Shown here piece by piece: positions 8,300 through 16,059 of a stretch of DNA of 64,000 nt (position 1 is the stretch's first letter; every line of letters starts with the position of its first letter). The stretch covers positions 1-64,000 of the forward strand of contig DJMJ01000042.1 in NCBI GenBank assembly GCA_002435325.1, written 5' to 3'. The notes under the pieces were generated by a model. It was not told where the DNA came from. It searched no databases and saw nothing but the letters and a program-made list of their open reading frames with translations. The stretch comes from Nitrospira sp. UBA6493. GTDB lineage: Bacteria > Nitrospirota > Nitrospiria > Nitrospirales > Nitrospiraceae. The position numbers were made by a program, and so were the translations under genes.

Positions 8300-10006
8300 A
8301 TGGATTTTCTTTTTGTGAACATTGCCCTGGCAGCTCCACTCCTGGCAAGCGGGCTGATTGCGATGCTCGGGCCCACACGTGGCGAGAGAAGTTCTTCTAT
8401 CGGTGTCGGGGCCCTGGCGGCTTCAACCCTCTCGGCACTGCTTTCTCTCTATCAGGCTGTTCAGAACGAACCGATCATCCTTACATTTTCTTTACTCCTT
8501 CCCAAGCCTCTTCACTACACCGTCCTGATCGACCGTCTTGCCGCCGTCATGATGGTCCTCATCACCGGCGTAAGCCTGGTGATTCACGTGTATTCACAGC
8601 GCTACATGCAAAGCGACCAGGGTTACGTCCGATTCTTTAGCCTGCTGAGCCTTCTGACGTTCGTCCTTCTGGGCCTGGTCACCAGCGGCAATTTATTCTG
8701 GCTCTTCCTCTGTTGGCACATGGTGACGTGGTTATTGGTCCTCTTGCTGTCCTTCAATGGCGCCAGTCCTGCGGCCCGCATGGCAGGGCGAACCACATTG
8801 CGGGTGCTGGGACTGGGCGATGCGGCCTTGCTCGGGGGCATTCTCCTGATCTACGCCAAGTTTGGGACCCTCGATCTCGCAGAGTTATTCCGCGCCATCC
8901 AAACGTCTCCCGCACCAGCGCTCTGGGCGGAAACCCTTTTTGAAATGAACTCGGTCACAGCGATCACGCTTGTGATTTTGATCGCGATCATCACGAAATC
9001 CGCTCAATTTCCCTTCCATGTGTGGCTGCCAGGCACCATCGAAGCGCCCACTCCCGTCTCGGCGATGCTCCATGCGGGAATCGTGAATGCAGGAGGCTTT
9101 CTGGTCAACCGCTTGGCCCCCCTGTATGGCGTTGCTCCGATGTCGCTCCACGTCATGGTTCTCATCGGAGGGCTGACCGCATTGATCGGAGCCACCACGA
9201 TGCTGACCCAACCCAGCATCAAACGAACGCTTGTCTATTCCACCATGGGACAGATGGGATACATGATCATGGAATGCGGCTTGGGAGCGTTCGCCCTGGC
9301 GGTGTTTCATCTCTGTGCCCACGGACTGTTCAAAGCCACCCTGTTTCTCAACTCAGGGGCCAACATTCAAACGGCGCGAAGCGAGTTCAAGCTTCCGGAG
9401 CATGAACCGGTCGAGAACCCTGCGCGTTTTTCGCTGATTATCTGGGCAACTGGCTTAGGAATCACCTTGGTCCTGCCGTTGGTCATTCTGCTCGTCGCCC
9501 ATGGCCTGGTGCAGGTCCCTCTGTTCGAAGCGCAAGGCACTTTGATTTTCTTGTTCTTTGCCTGGGTCACATCTGCCCAAGCGATCTTCAGTTTGTATCG
9601 CCTCAAGGCGGTGGCTTCCTGGAAGGTGTCCTTGACAATGGTGGTCACGCTCACACTGATCGTCCTGACCTACTTATGGGCTGGCGAAGCCTTTACACAT
9701 TTTCTCTATCCAGACACAGAACAGGTCGCGGCCTATTTTCAGACAGCATCCTGGCCACCAGGCCTCTTTGATGCCGTCATCTCCTTTGCGGCCATCCTCA
9801 TCATAACGGTCTGGATACTCTTGTACAGCAGAGCTCACGGGATGCCGTTTATGATTCCCGACTGGATGACCGCACTCCAGACCCGCGCCTATGTCGCCTT
9901 TCTGAACGGCCTCTACATTGAGGACCTCCTGCGAGCCTGCGGAAGCCGCGGGTGCCGGATGAAGATCCGATCACATCATTGCACTTCCGCTGAGGAGACA
10001 TCTTAG
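8300..10006 (+). CDS. dabB: DabB-like membrane subunit (NuoL/NdhF family) of an inorganic-carbon uptake system
   Basis: About 568 residues with more than a dozen hydrophobic helices. The core carries the proton-antiporter signature: K-S-A-Q-F-P-F-H-V-W-L-P, then A-P-T-P-V-S-A-M-L-H-A-G, and later M-G-Q-M-G-Y-M with H-G-L-F-K-A-T-L. DabB couples ion flow to DabA, which hydrates CO2 to bicarbonate. No other complex I subunits are near, and a DabA-derived gene and a PII-like gene follow, so DabB is preferred over NuoL. The start at 8300 is chosen for AAAGG upstream. The stop TAG overlaps the next GTG by one base. Confidence 0.85.
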   Translation: MDFLFVNIALAAPLLASGLIAMLGPTRGERSSSIGVGALAASTLSALLSLYQAVQNEPIILTFSLLLPKPLHYTVLIDRLAAVMMVLITGVSLVIHVYSQRYMQSDQGYVRFFSLLSLLTFVLLGLVTSGNLFWLFLCWHMVTWLLVLLLSFNGASPAARMAGRTTLRVLGLGDAALLGGILLIYAKFGTLDLAELFRAIQTSPAPALWAETLFEMNSVTAITLVILIAIITKSAQFPFHVWLPGTIEAPTPVSAMLHAGIVNAGGFLVNRLAPLYGVAPMSLHVMVLIGGLTALIGATTMLTQPSIKRTLVYSTMGQMGYMIMECGLGAFALAVFHLCAHGLFKATLFLNSGANIQTARSEFKLPEHEPVENPARFSLIIWATGLGITLVLPLVILLVAHGLVQVPLFEAQGTLIFLFFAWVTSAQAIFSLYRLKAVASWKVSLTMVVTLTLIVLTYLWAGEAFTHFLYPDTEQVAAYFQTASWPPGLFDAVISFAAILIITVWILLYSRAHGMPFMIPDWMTALQTRAYVAFLNGLYIEDLLRACGSRGCRMKIRSHHCTSAEETS

Positions 10007-10488
10007 TGACCTCATTGAATCGACAGAGATTCTCCGAGACACAACGTATGGAGATGCACTCCTATGTCCTATTGGCGAGAGTGGTCCTCGCGCAATATTG
10101 GCCGATGCGGACGGTCATCCACCATAATCCATGGCCTAGCCTCGAAGGGCTGCATTTCGACGAGGCCGTCAAACGAGACGCCCATCTGTTCGGCGGCCAG
10201 AGATACCTGATCAACGAGATCTTTCGCCGACACTTCAAGAATGGGCGCGTCCCCTATCACCAACCCCTGCGACTGCTGGCCGTGCTTGAAGTGCCGAGAG
10301 AACGTATCCGTGCCATCATTGATCGGCAACCGTTGCTCGAACAACCATTCGATCATGGGTGGGTATCGCTCATGACGCAGGGTCCCCAAAGCGGCGCCTT
10401 TTACACCTATGACAGCATGAACATATGGACGTCGATCGAAGGAGGATCGCATGATCAGCTTAACGCTGCATCCCATGAAAGAAATTAA
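10006..10488 (+). CDS. Mini-DabA: DUF2309 protein reduced to its N- and C-terminal ends
   Basis: Encodes 160 residues. Residues 1-78 match the N-terminus of the complete DabA at 19128 (M-E-M-H-S-Y-V, W-P-M-R-T-x-I-x-x-N-P, F-D-E-A, L-F-G-G-x-x-Y-L). From about residue 79 it matches the DabA C-terminus (Y-H-x-P-x-R-L-x-A-x-x-E-x-P-R, R-Q-P-L-L, W-x-x-L). About 900 middle residues, including all zinc ligands, are absent, yet the frame is kept. GAGGAG sits before the GTG start, which overlaps the dabB-like stop. It cannot be a carbonic anhydrase; a structural or regulatory role or plain decay are the options. Confidence 0.8.
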   Translation: MTSLNRQRFSETQRMEMHSYVLLARVVLAQYWPMRTVIHHNPWPSLEGLHFDEAVKRDAHLFGGQRYLINEIFRRHFKNGRVPYHQPLRLLAVLEVPRERIRAIIDRQPLLEQPFDHGWVSLMTQGPQSGAFYTYDSMNIWTSIEGGSHDQLNAASHERN

Positions 10489-10780
10489 GATCGTGGTCCA
10501 GGGCGAGCATGTGAAGTTTGTCACGGATTTGCTGGACCGGGTTGGTGCCACCGGGTATACCATCATCAACAATGTGTCGGGCAAGGGCCATCACGGCTTC
10601 CACGAAGGCCATTTGCTCTTTAACGACACCAGCAGTCAGGTAATCGTATTCACCGTTGTGCCGGAACAGCGGGTCGAGCCGATTCTGGCTGGGCTGGGAC
10701 CGCTTTTCAATAAACATTCCGGCACGATGTTCGTAACAGACGTGGCCGTCAGCCGACGGGAGCATTTTGTCACCAAATAA
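10451..10780 (+). CDS. PII-like signalling protein linked to DabAB
   Basis: Encodes 109 residues of PII fold: K-E-I-K-I-V-V-Q-G-E-H-V-K-F-V-T-D-L-L near residue 10, a T-loop-like G-K-G-H-H-G-F-H-E-G-H stretch near residue 45, and V-I-V-F-T-V-V then D-V-A-V-S. PII-like proteins next to bicarbonate transporters are thought to sense nucleotides or bicarbonate and gate transport. AAGGAGG precedes the ATG at 10451, inside the end of mini-dabA (38-base overlap). The canonical uridylylation Tyr of GlnB is not seen in the loop. Confidence 0.78.
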   Translation: MISLTLHPMKEIKIVVQGEHVKFVTDLLDRVGATGYTIINNVSGKGHHGFHEGHLLFNDTSSQVIVFTVVPEQRVEPILAGLGPLFNKHSGTMFVTDVAVSRREHFVTK

Positions 10781-10906
10781 CACCCCGCGCCTGGACGCCC
10801 GAGCCGGATCTTCCCCTCGACGGCCCGAATCTGGACTGGGTATACTGGCGCGAACCGATGCAAGAGATTGCTTTTTACTCTGCCGCCCACTTGACTGCCG
10901 GCGCCT

Positions 10907-12868
10907 ATGACTACTTCTCGCCGCTCACATCCCAAGCCATCCACCCAGTCACGCTCCGCCTCCGAGGAAGAGGCCCAGGCATGGCTGAGTAGCTGCATCC
11001 AGGGGGGCCTCTGTTTTGTCTTTCGCGGCGGGGTGGTCTTCGAAAACGCGCAATTTGGAGAGCTCGTTGCGGCGCCCGATCCGACCCCCAGCGGTCCGCT
11101 GCGAACGCGTGTGCTTAATGAGGCCGCGACGTGGAATCGGGAGCCGCTCGGAGCGCGCGACACGAAATTCTACCGTCTCGCGAATCCGCGGGGCGAGCCG
11201 CTTATGTATGAATGCCGGTTCAACGTCGTGCCCTATCGAGGCGACAGAGGCGTGCTCCTGGTGCTGGAAAACGTGACAGAACGGATCTTGCTGTCTCAAG
11301 AGGCCTCCCAGGTGGCCCAGTTTCAATCGGTCCTCGCGCGTATCGGAACGCTAGCGGTCAGCGACACTCCGGTGCAGGCAATCATGAACGAGGCTGCGCG
11401 ACTCACCGCCGAGGCCTTAAACGTGGAGCTCTGCAAAATTCTCACGCCTCGTGAATCGGATGAGCATCTATACCTCGTGGCCGGCATCGGCTGGCGCGAG
11501 GGGCTCATCGGCACCTTGACGGTGGAAGGCGGCACACATTCCCAGGCAGGCTTTGCGATTCGCAAACGGCAGCCGGTGGTCGTGCGGGACTTGCGAACGG
11601 AAACGCGCTTCATGCCATCACGGCTCCTATCAGAGCATGGCAGCATCGCCGGCATGAGCATGCCCATGATGGTGGAGGACCGGGTGTACGGCGTCATGGG
11701 CGCGCACTGCAAGTCCGTGCGGGACTTTACGCCGAAGGAATTGGAGTTTCTCCGCTCGGTCGCCAATACAATCGCCACCGTGCTTGAACGATGGCGGCGG
11801 GAGGAAACGCAGCTACAGCTCTATCACCGGATGTTCGAGTTGGTGCAGGACGGCGTCATGCTGACCGATACGCAAGGGGCGCTCCTGGAGTGGAATCCTG
11901 CCATGGAACGCCTGACTGGCTGGACGCGACTGGAAGTCATCGGCCGCACCCCCTCCTTGCTGAACTCCGGAAAACATCCGCCGGAATTCTTCGAACGGAT
12001 GTGGCAGACGATCCGGTCCGGATCGGCGTTCATCGACCGTGTGGTGAACCGCCGCAAGGACGGCTCCGAATTTCTGGCCTGGGAAAGCGTGAGTCCGGTC
12101 AAAGACCCGGACGGAACCATCCGCTATTTTCTCGCCATCCTGACCGATCTCAGCGAGCGCGAACAAATGCTGGAAGCCCTGCGCCATACGGAACAGGTCA
12201 AACTCGTCGGCCAGCTCGCCGGCGGCATCCTCCACGAAGTCCGCAATCCGCTCATCGGACTTGGAAGCCTGGCCACCCATTTGGCCGGCCAGGATACGCT
12301 CCCGCAAGACGCGCGCGACCGTTGCCGCTTGATCGCGCGCGAAGCCGCGCGGATCGACGACCTCCTGGAATCCCATCTCGGGCAGCTGCGGCCGCGCCCC
12401 TTCGAGATTGCCCCCTGCGACCTGTCCGCATTGCTCGATGACACCCTGGCCTTACTCCATCCGAATTTATCCAAGCATCGCGTCACCGTACACAAACGCA
12501 TGGCTGCGGACCTTCCCTTGGCGGAGGCCTCGCGGGCGCATGTGCATCAGGTCTGTCTGAACATCGTCATGAATGCAATCGACGCAATGCCGAACGGCGG
12601 CGAATTGACGATCGCCATCCGGCCGGAAACCCGGCGAAGCCGGGGGCTCCTCATGACCTTTGCCGACTCCGGGAAAGGCATCTCACCAGAAAACTTGCAA
12701 CACATCTACGAACCATTTTTCACGAATCGCAAAGCCAAGGGCGTCGGTCTTGGGCTGACCATTACCCGGGACATTATCGAGCGGCACGGAGGCCAATTGC
12801 TGATTCACAGTCCGCCCGGAAGCGGAGCTGTCGTGGAAGTCTGGATTCCACTGAAACGCGAGGGCTAA
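10907..12868 (+). CDS. GAF-PAS sensor histidine kinase, NtrB-like
   Basis: Encodes 653 residues with no membrane segment, hence cytoplasmic. An N-terminal PAS-like region (to about 130) is followed by a GAF domain (about 145-290), a PAS domain (about 305-430), a HisKA domain with H-E-V-R-N-P-L near residue 442, and an HATPase with N-A-I-D-A-M-P-N-G-G, D-S-G-K-G-I and G-V-G-L-G-L-T-I. The stop is one base before the next start, so it pairs with the sigma-54 regulator. The location right after a PII-like gene recalls GlnB control of NtrB; that link is inference. Confidence 0.88.
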   Translation: MTTSRRSHPKPSTQSRSASEEEAQAWLSSCIQGGLCFVFRGGVVFENAQFGELVAAPDPTPSGPLRTRVLNEAATWNREPLGARDTKFYRLANPRGEPLMYECRFNVVPYRGDRGVLLVLENVTERILLSQEASQVAQFQSVLARIGTLAVSDTPVQAIMNEAARLTAEALNVELCKILTPRESDEHLYLVAGIGWREGLIGTLTVEGGTHSQAGFAIRKRQPVVVRDLRTETRFMPSRLLSEHGSIAGMSMPMMVEDRVYGVMGAHCKSVRDFTPKELEFLRSVANTIATVLERWRREETQLQLYHRMFELVQDGVMLTDTQGALLEWNPAMERLTGWTRLEVIGRTPSLLNSGKHPPEFFERMWQTIRSGSAFIDRVVNRRKDGSEFLAWESVSPVKDPDGTIRYFLAILTDLSEREQMLEALRHTEQVKLVGQLAGGILHEVRNPLIGLGSLATHLAGQDTLPQDARDRCRLIAREAARIDDLLESHLGQLRPRPFEIAPCDLSALLDDTLALLHPNLSKHRVTVHKRMAADLPLAEASRAHVHQVCLNIVMNAIDAMPNGGELTIAIRPETRRSRGLLMTFADSGKGISPENLQHIYEPFFTNRKAKGVGLGLTITRDIIERHGGQLLIHSPPGSGAVVEVWIPLKREG

Positions 12869-12869
12869 C

Positions 12870-14270
12870 ATGGCATGGCAACTTCTACTTGTTGAGGACG
12901 AAGCCTCCGTTCGGGAGGCCTTCGCCTTGCGTCTCACCGGCCAGGGCTACTTCGTCCAAACAGCCGGGTCGGGAGAAGACGCCTTTGCTCTCCTTCGCTC
13001 CTTCGAGCCGGATATCATGGTGCTGGATCTCGTCATGCCCAACCTTTCCGGCCTAGAGGTCCTCGCACGGGTGAAACATACTGCGCCGGATCTCCTCGTG
13101 ATCGTGCTGACCGCTAGAGGGACCGTGAAGGACGCTGTCGAAGCAATGCGGCTCGGGGCCTTTGATTTTGTAGCCAAGTCCATTGACATGGACGATCTCC
13201 ATCACACTCTGCGCCGCGCAACGGATCTGCTCACCCTGCGCCGACAGGTCCAACTGCACAGCGGCCAGGATGCGAAATGCTACGCGATCGACCGCATCAT
13301 CGCAAACAGTCCGGCCATGCGGACGTTCATGCAACAGGTTCGAGAATTGGCCAAAAGTGACCGTGTGACAGTCCTGCTTCAAGGTGAAACCGGGACCGGC
13401 AAGCAATTCATGGGGCGCGTGATTCACTTCAACAGTCCCCGAGCAGACAAGCCCTGCATGGAAGTGGATTGCCCCTCCATACCACACGAATTGTTCGAAA
13501 GCGAATTGTTCGGCCATGAGAAAGGCTCGTTTACCGGGGCCCAAGGGCGCAAGTGCGGGCTGATCGAATTGGCGGAAGGCGGAACCGTCCTCTTCGACGA
13601 GATCGGCGACTTGCCGCTCCCCTTGCAGGCGAAACTCTTACGGGTGATCGAAGAACGGACGATGCGCCGCGTCGGAGGATCGGCGGCCATCCCCGTGGAC
13701 GTCCGGTTCATGGCCGCAACGAATCGCGATCTCAAGGAAGCGGTCGCCAAGGGCGAGTTTCGCGAGGATCTCTACTACCGGCTCAATGTCGTCACACTGA
13801 CCGTTCCCCCGCTCCGCGACCGAGGCGACGAAATCATCCCCCTGGCAGAGCAGTTCCTCATCCGGTCCGCGGCGGCCCTCAAGAAACCGGTGCGCACATT
13901 GGGCGCCAGCGCCCAGGCCCTCTTGCGCCAGTACCGCTTTCCCGGCAATATTCGTGAATTGAGCAACCTGATGGAACGGGCCGTGCTGTTTAGCCAAGGC
14001 TCCGCCCTCGAAGCGGCCAGCTTTCCCTCCGATCTCCTCAGATCAAGCCAGCCCTCGACTACGACCGCGCCGGCCCCTCCGAGCCCCGGGCAGAATGCAA
14101 GTGATCCCGCCGCGGTCCAGATTACCTTCCGAGTCGGAGAGCAATCGCTGAACGATCTCGAGGATCGCATTATCGCCGAGGTGCTGCAACGATCGAACGG
14201 CAACAAAACCCTGGCGGCCAAACAGCTCAGCATCACGCGCTGGATGCTAGACCGGCGGCGCAAACCGTAA
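12870..14270 (+). CDS. NtrC-family sigma-54-dependent response regulator
   Basis: Encodes 466 residues. The receiver domain holds the acceptor Asp in V-L-D-L-V-M-P near residue 52. The AAA+ domain shows Walker A G-E-T-G-T-G-K near 172, the sigma-54 contact loop G-S-F-T-G-A near 219 and Walker B V-L-F-D-E-I-G-D. A Fis-type helix-turn-helix closes the protein (N-K-T-L-A-A-K-Q-L-S-I-T-R). The receiver lysine is followed by Ser rather than the usual Pro. The G-S-F-T-G-A variant is normal for active members. A dyad and a sigma-54-like promoter lie directly downstream and are its likely target. Confidence 0.92.
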   Translation: MAWQLLLVEDEASVREAFALRLTGQGYFVQTAGSGEDAFALLRSFEPDIMVLDLVMPNLSGLEVLARVKHTAPDLLVIVLTARGTVKDAVEAMRLGAFDFVAKSIDMDDLHHTLRRATDLLTLRRQVQLHSGQDAKCYAIDRIIANSPAMRTFMQQVRELAKSDRVTVLLQGETGTGKQFMGRVIHFNSPRADKPCMEVDCPSIPHELFESELFGHEKGSFTGAQGRKCGLIELAEGGTVLFDEIGDLPLPLQAKLLRVIEERTMRRVGGSAAIPVDVRFMAATNRDLKEAVAKGEFREDLYYRLNVVTLTVPPLRDRGDEIIPLAEQFLIRSAAALKKPVRTLGASAQALLRQYRFPGNIRELSNLMERAVLFSQGSALEAASFPSDLLRSSQPSTTTAPAPPSPGQNASDPAAVQITFRVGEQSLNDLEDRIIAEVLQRSNGNKTLAAKQLSITRWMLDRRRKP

Positions 14271-14359
14271 GGGCTTCGTCCCCTCCCCCCTCAACTCTGT
14301 TCTTTCAGGCCCGGCTCCCTGCGCACTTCAGACAATCGACCGGATCGCATGCGTGCAGA

Positions 14360-14389
14360 TGCGCACGGCCGCGCGGCGCACCGTGCGCA
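14360..14389. promoter_or_regulatory. Candidate upstream activating dyad for the NtrC-like regulator
   Basis: TGCGCACGG (14360-14368) and CCGTGCGCA (14381-14389) form a perfect 9-bp inverted repeat with a 12-base spacer. It lies about 165 bases upstream of the sigma-54-like promoter at 14528, a normal enhancer distance, and right after the regulator gene. Binding by that regulator is inferred. Confidence 0.5.
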
Positions 14390-14527
14390 ATCGCACCGCA
14401 TTGGTAAAAACTTAGAAACCGCCTCTCTTCGCGATCGCTCAGGAATAGAAAACCACTCTGGAAGATTTACGAGCCTTTACGAGAAGTTACTCAGATCTTC
14501 TCATGCAAATATTCCGTATCATGGACC

Positions 14528-14545
14528 GCGGAACTCTCTTTGCAG
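14528..14545 (+). promoter_or_regulatory. Candidate sigma-54 (-24/-12) promoter
   Basis: GG at 14530-14531 and GC at 14542-14543 have the required 10 bases between them. The -12 part is TTTGCA, a perfect fit to TTGCW; the -24 part is GGAAC against GGCAC. The expected start point is near 14555, 25 bases before the ATG of the exported phosphodiesterase-like gene. Confidence 0.55.
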
Positions 14546-14579
14546 TAGCGTTGAAACACAACCAGGGAGAGCGTGGCCC

Positions 14580-15569
14580 ATGAAGACTATGTCTTTCATC
14601 ATCGCCTTGCTTCTGACCGGTGCATCGGCCTGGGTGGCGGCGGCTCATGCCGTTCCCGCGACACCTTTATCTTCGCCGGACCAGACGGTTCCCGAGCATG
14701 TGATTCTGTTTGTGCTGGAGGGCCTTGATCAACCGGCGCTCAAAGCTGGGCCGATGCCGGTATTAAGCCAGCTGGTGGACCAGGGATCGGCGACGTGGTC
14801 GGCCAAGACCGTCACGCCCCCTCTCCGGCTGCCGGCGATGGCCTCCCTCCTTACCGGACTGCCGGTTGAGAAACACGGGATTACCTGGGATGCCTTCGAG
14901 TTCAGCCGTGGCTATCCACGGCCGCCGACGCTCTTCGATTATCTCGACCTGAGCGGCGGACGGGACAGCGCCATCTTCTTCATGGATGAATCGCTCTACC
15001 AGCTGGCGAAACCGGAACCCTACACAGATTATCAGATGTGCGGACCGCTCAAGCCGGAATGCAGCCCGGAACGGCTGGTGTCCTATATCAAGCAGTATTT
15101 CAAGAAGGCGGCAAGCGGACAGGGGTACGGGCATGCGATTCTGGCGCTGCCGCATCTCCTGGTCGTGCACTTGCCGGATGGAGGGCGCGCCGGTGCCGAG
15201 CACGGCTGGGCCTCAAAGGAGTATCGCACGGCGATCCGGTCTGTCGATCGGGCCATGGGGTCGGTGCTGGAGATCTTCAAAGAGCACGGACTGCTCACAC
15301 GCACCACCGTGTTCGTCACGTCCATAAGTGGAACCGGCGCAGCACAGGGGCACACTCAAGCCGCCTCATCGCTCGTCCCATGGATTGCCTCCGGTGCCGG
15401 AATCACGCCCGGGCACACGATTCGCCAGCCCGTATCCATTGCCGATACCGGAGCCACCGTGCTGCAGACGTTTCACCTTGAGACCCATACCGAGTGGGAC
15501 AGCCGTGTAATCGAGGAGATCTTTAGCAACACCGGCGCCGTCACCGCTATTCCAACGAAAGGACGGTGA
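14580..15569 (+). CDS. Exported phosphodiesterase/alkaline-phosphatase-fold protein, probably inactive
   Basis: Encodes 329 residues with a signal peptide (M-K-T-M-S-F-I-I-A-L-L-L-T-G-A-S-A). The fold is recognised from V-I-L-F-V-L-E-G-L-D, S-L-L-T-G-L-P-V-E-K-H-G-I-T-W and the C-terminal V-F-V-T-S segment of type I phosphodiesterases. Key positions differ: I-D-G-L-R is L-E-G-L-D, the Thr/Ser nucleophile region reads P-L-R-L-P-A-M, and the S-D-H-G-M metal site reads S-I-S-G-T-G. Catalysis is therefore doubtful. The start at 14580 has AGGGAG upstream. It heads a three-gene exported set behind a sigma-54-like promoter. Confidence 0.75.
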   Translation: MKTMSFIIALLLTGASAWVAAAHAVPATPLSSPDQTVPEHVILFVLEGLDQPALKAGPMPVLSQLVDQGSATWSAKTVTPPLRLPAMASLLTGLPVEKHGITWDAFEFSRGYPRPPTLFDYLDLSGGRDSAIFFMDESLYQLAKPEPYTDYQMCGPLKPECSPERLVSYIKQYFKKAASGQGYGHAILALPHLLVVHLPDGGRAGAEHGWASKEYRTAIRSVDRAMGSVLEIFKEHGLLTRTTVFVTSISGTGAAQGHTQAASSLVPWIASGAGITPGHTIRQPVSIADTGATVLQTFHLETHTEWDSRVIEEIFSNTGAVTAIPTKGR

Positions 15570-15575
15570 ACGCCC

Positions 15576-16037
15576 ATGACTTTCTCTGAATACAGACCAT
15601 TCCGCACACCGCAAATCCGGCGCATGATGCTAGGTTGCACCGCTGTCGCATGGACTGTTTGGATGGGGTCTGCCGCCATTGCAGAATTGCCCAAGACACA
15701 GACGACGCACTATTCCATCACGATCGATGCCACGGCAATCGTGTCACAGAGCTGGTGGTACGTGCCGGGCGTGACGCCGTCGATTTGGAGCTCCGATCCG
15801 GAAACCTCCGATGCCTATCGGACAACCGAGCCTCGGGTCCTACAACTGAAATCTGGCCGGTACAAATTTATCAGCTTTACATTCGATTTCCCCTTCGACG
15901 TCACGCCGGAGGGAACGGTCGAGTATGCACCGGCACTCAATCAATGCGTGGAGGGACGGGGCACGCCAACCTTAATCGTGCGATGCAAGCGAACTTACCC
16001 TCACGGGGGGAAGCCTGAGTATTCGCTCGCTCCATAG
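15576..16037 (+). CDS. Exported protein of unknown function
   Basis: Encodes 153 residues. An N-terminal stretch with a hydrophobic core (M-L-G-C-T-A-V-A-W-T-V-W-M-G-S-A-A-I-A) looks like a signal peptide ending near residue 36. The mature part is beta-rich with several Trp and Tyr, a T-I-D-A-T-A-I-V-S-Q-S-W-W-Y start and two Cys that may pair (Q-C-V-E-G and V-R-C-K-R). It begins six bases after the phosphodiesterase-like gene and precedes another exported protein, so the three probably act together. No family was recognised. Confidence 0.7.
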   Translation: MTFSEYRPFRTPQIRRMMLGCTAVAWTVWMGSAAIAELPKTQTTHYSITIDATAIVSQSWWYVPGVTPSIWSSDPETSDAYRTTEPRVLQLKSGRYKFISFTFDFPFDVTPEGTVEYAPALNQCVEGRGTPTLIVRCKRTYPHGGKPEYSLAP

Positions 16038-16059
16038 AGAAGGAAGGAGTCAAGACATT

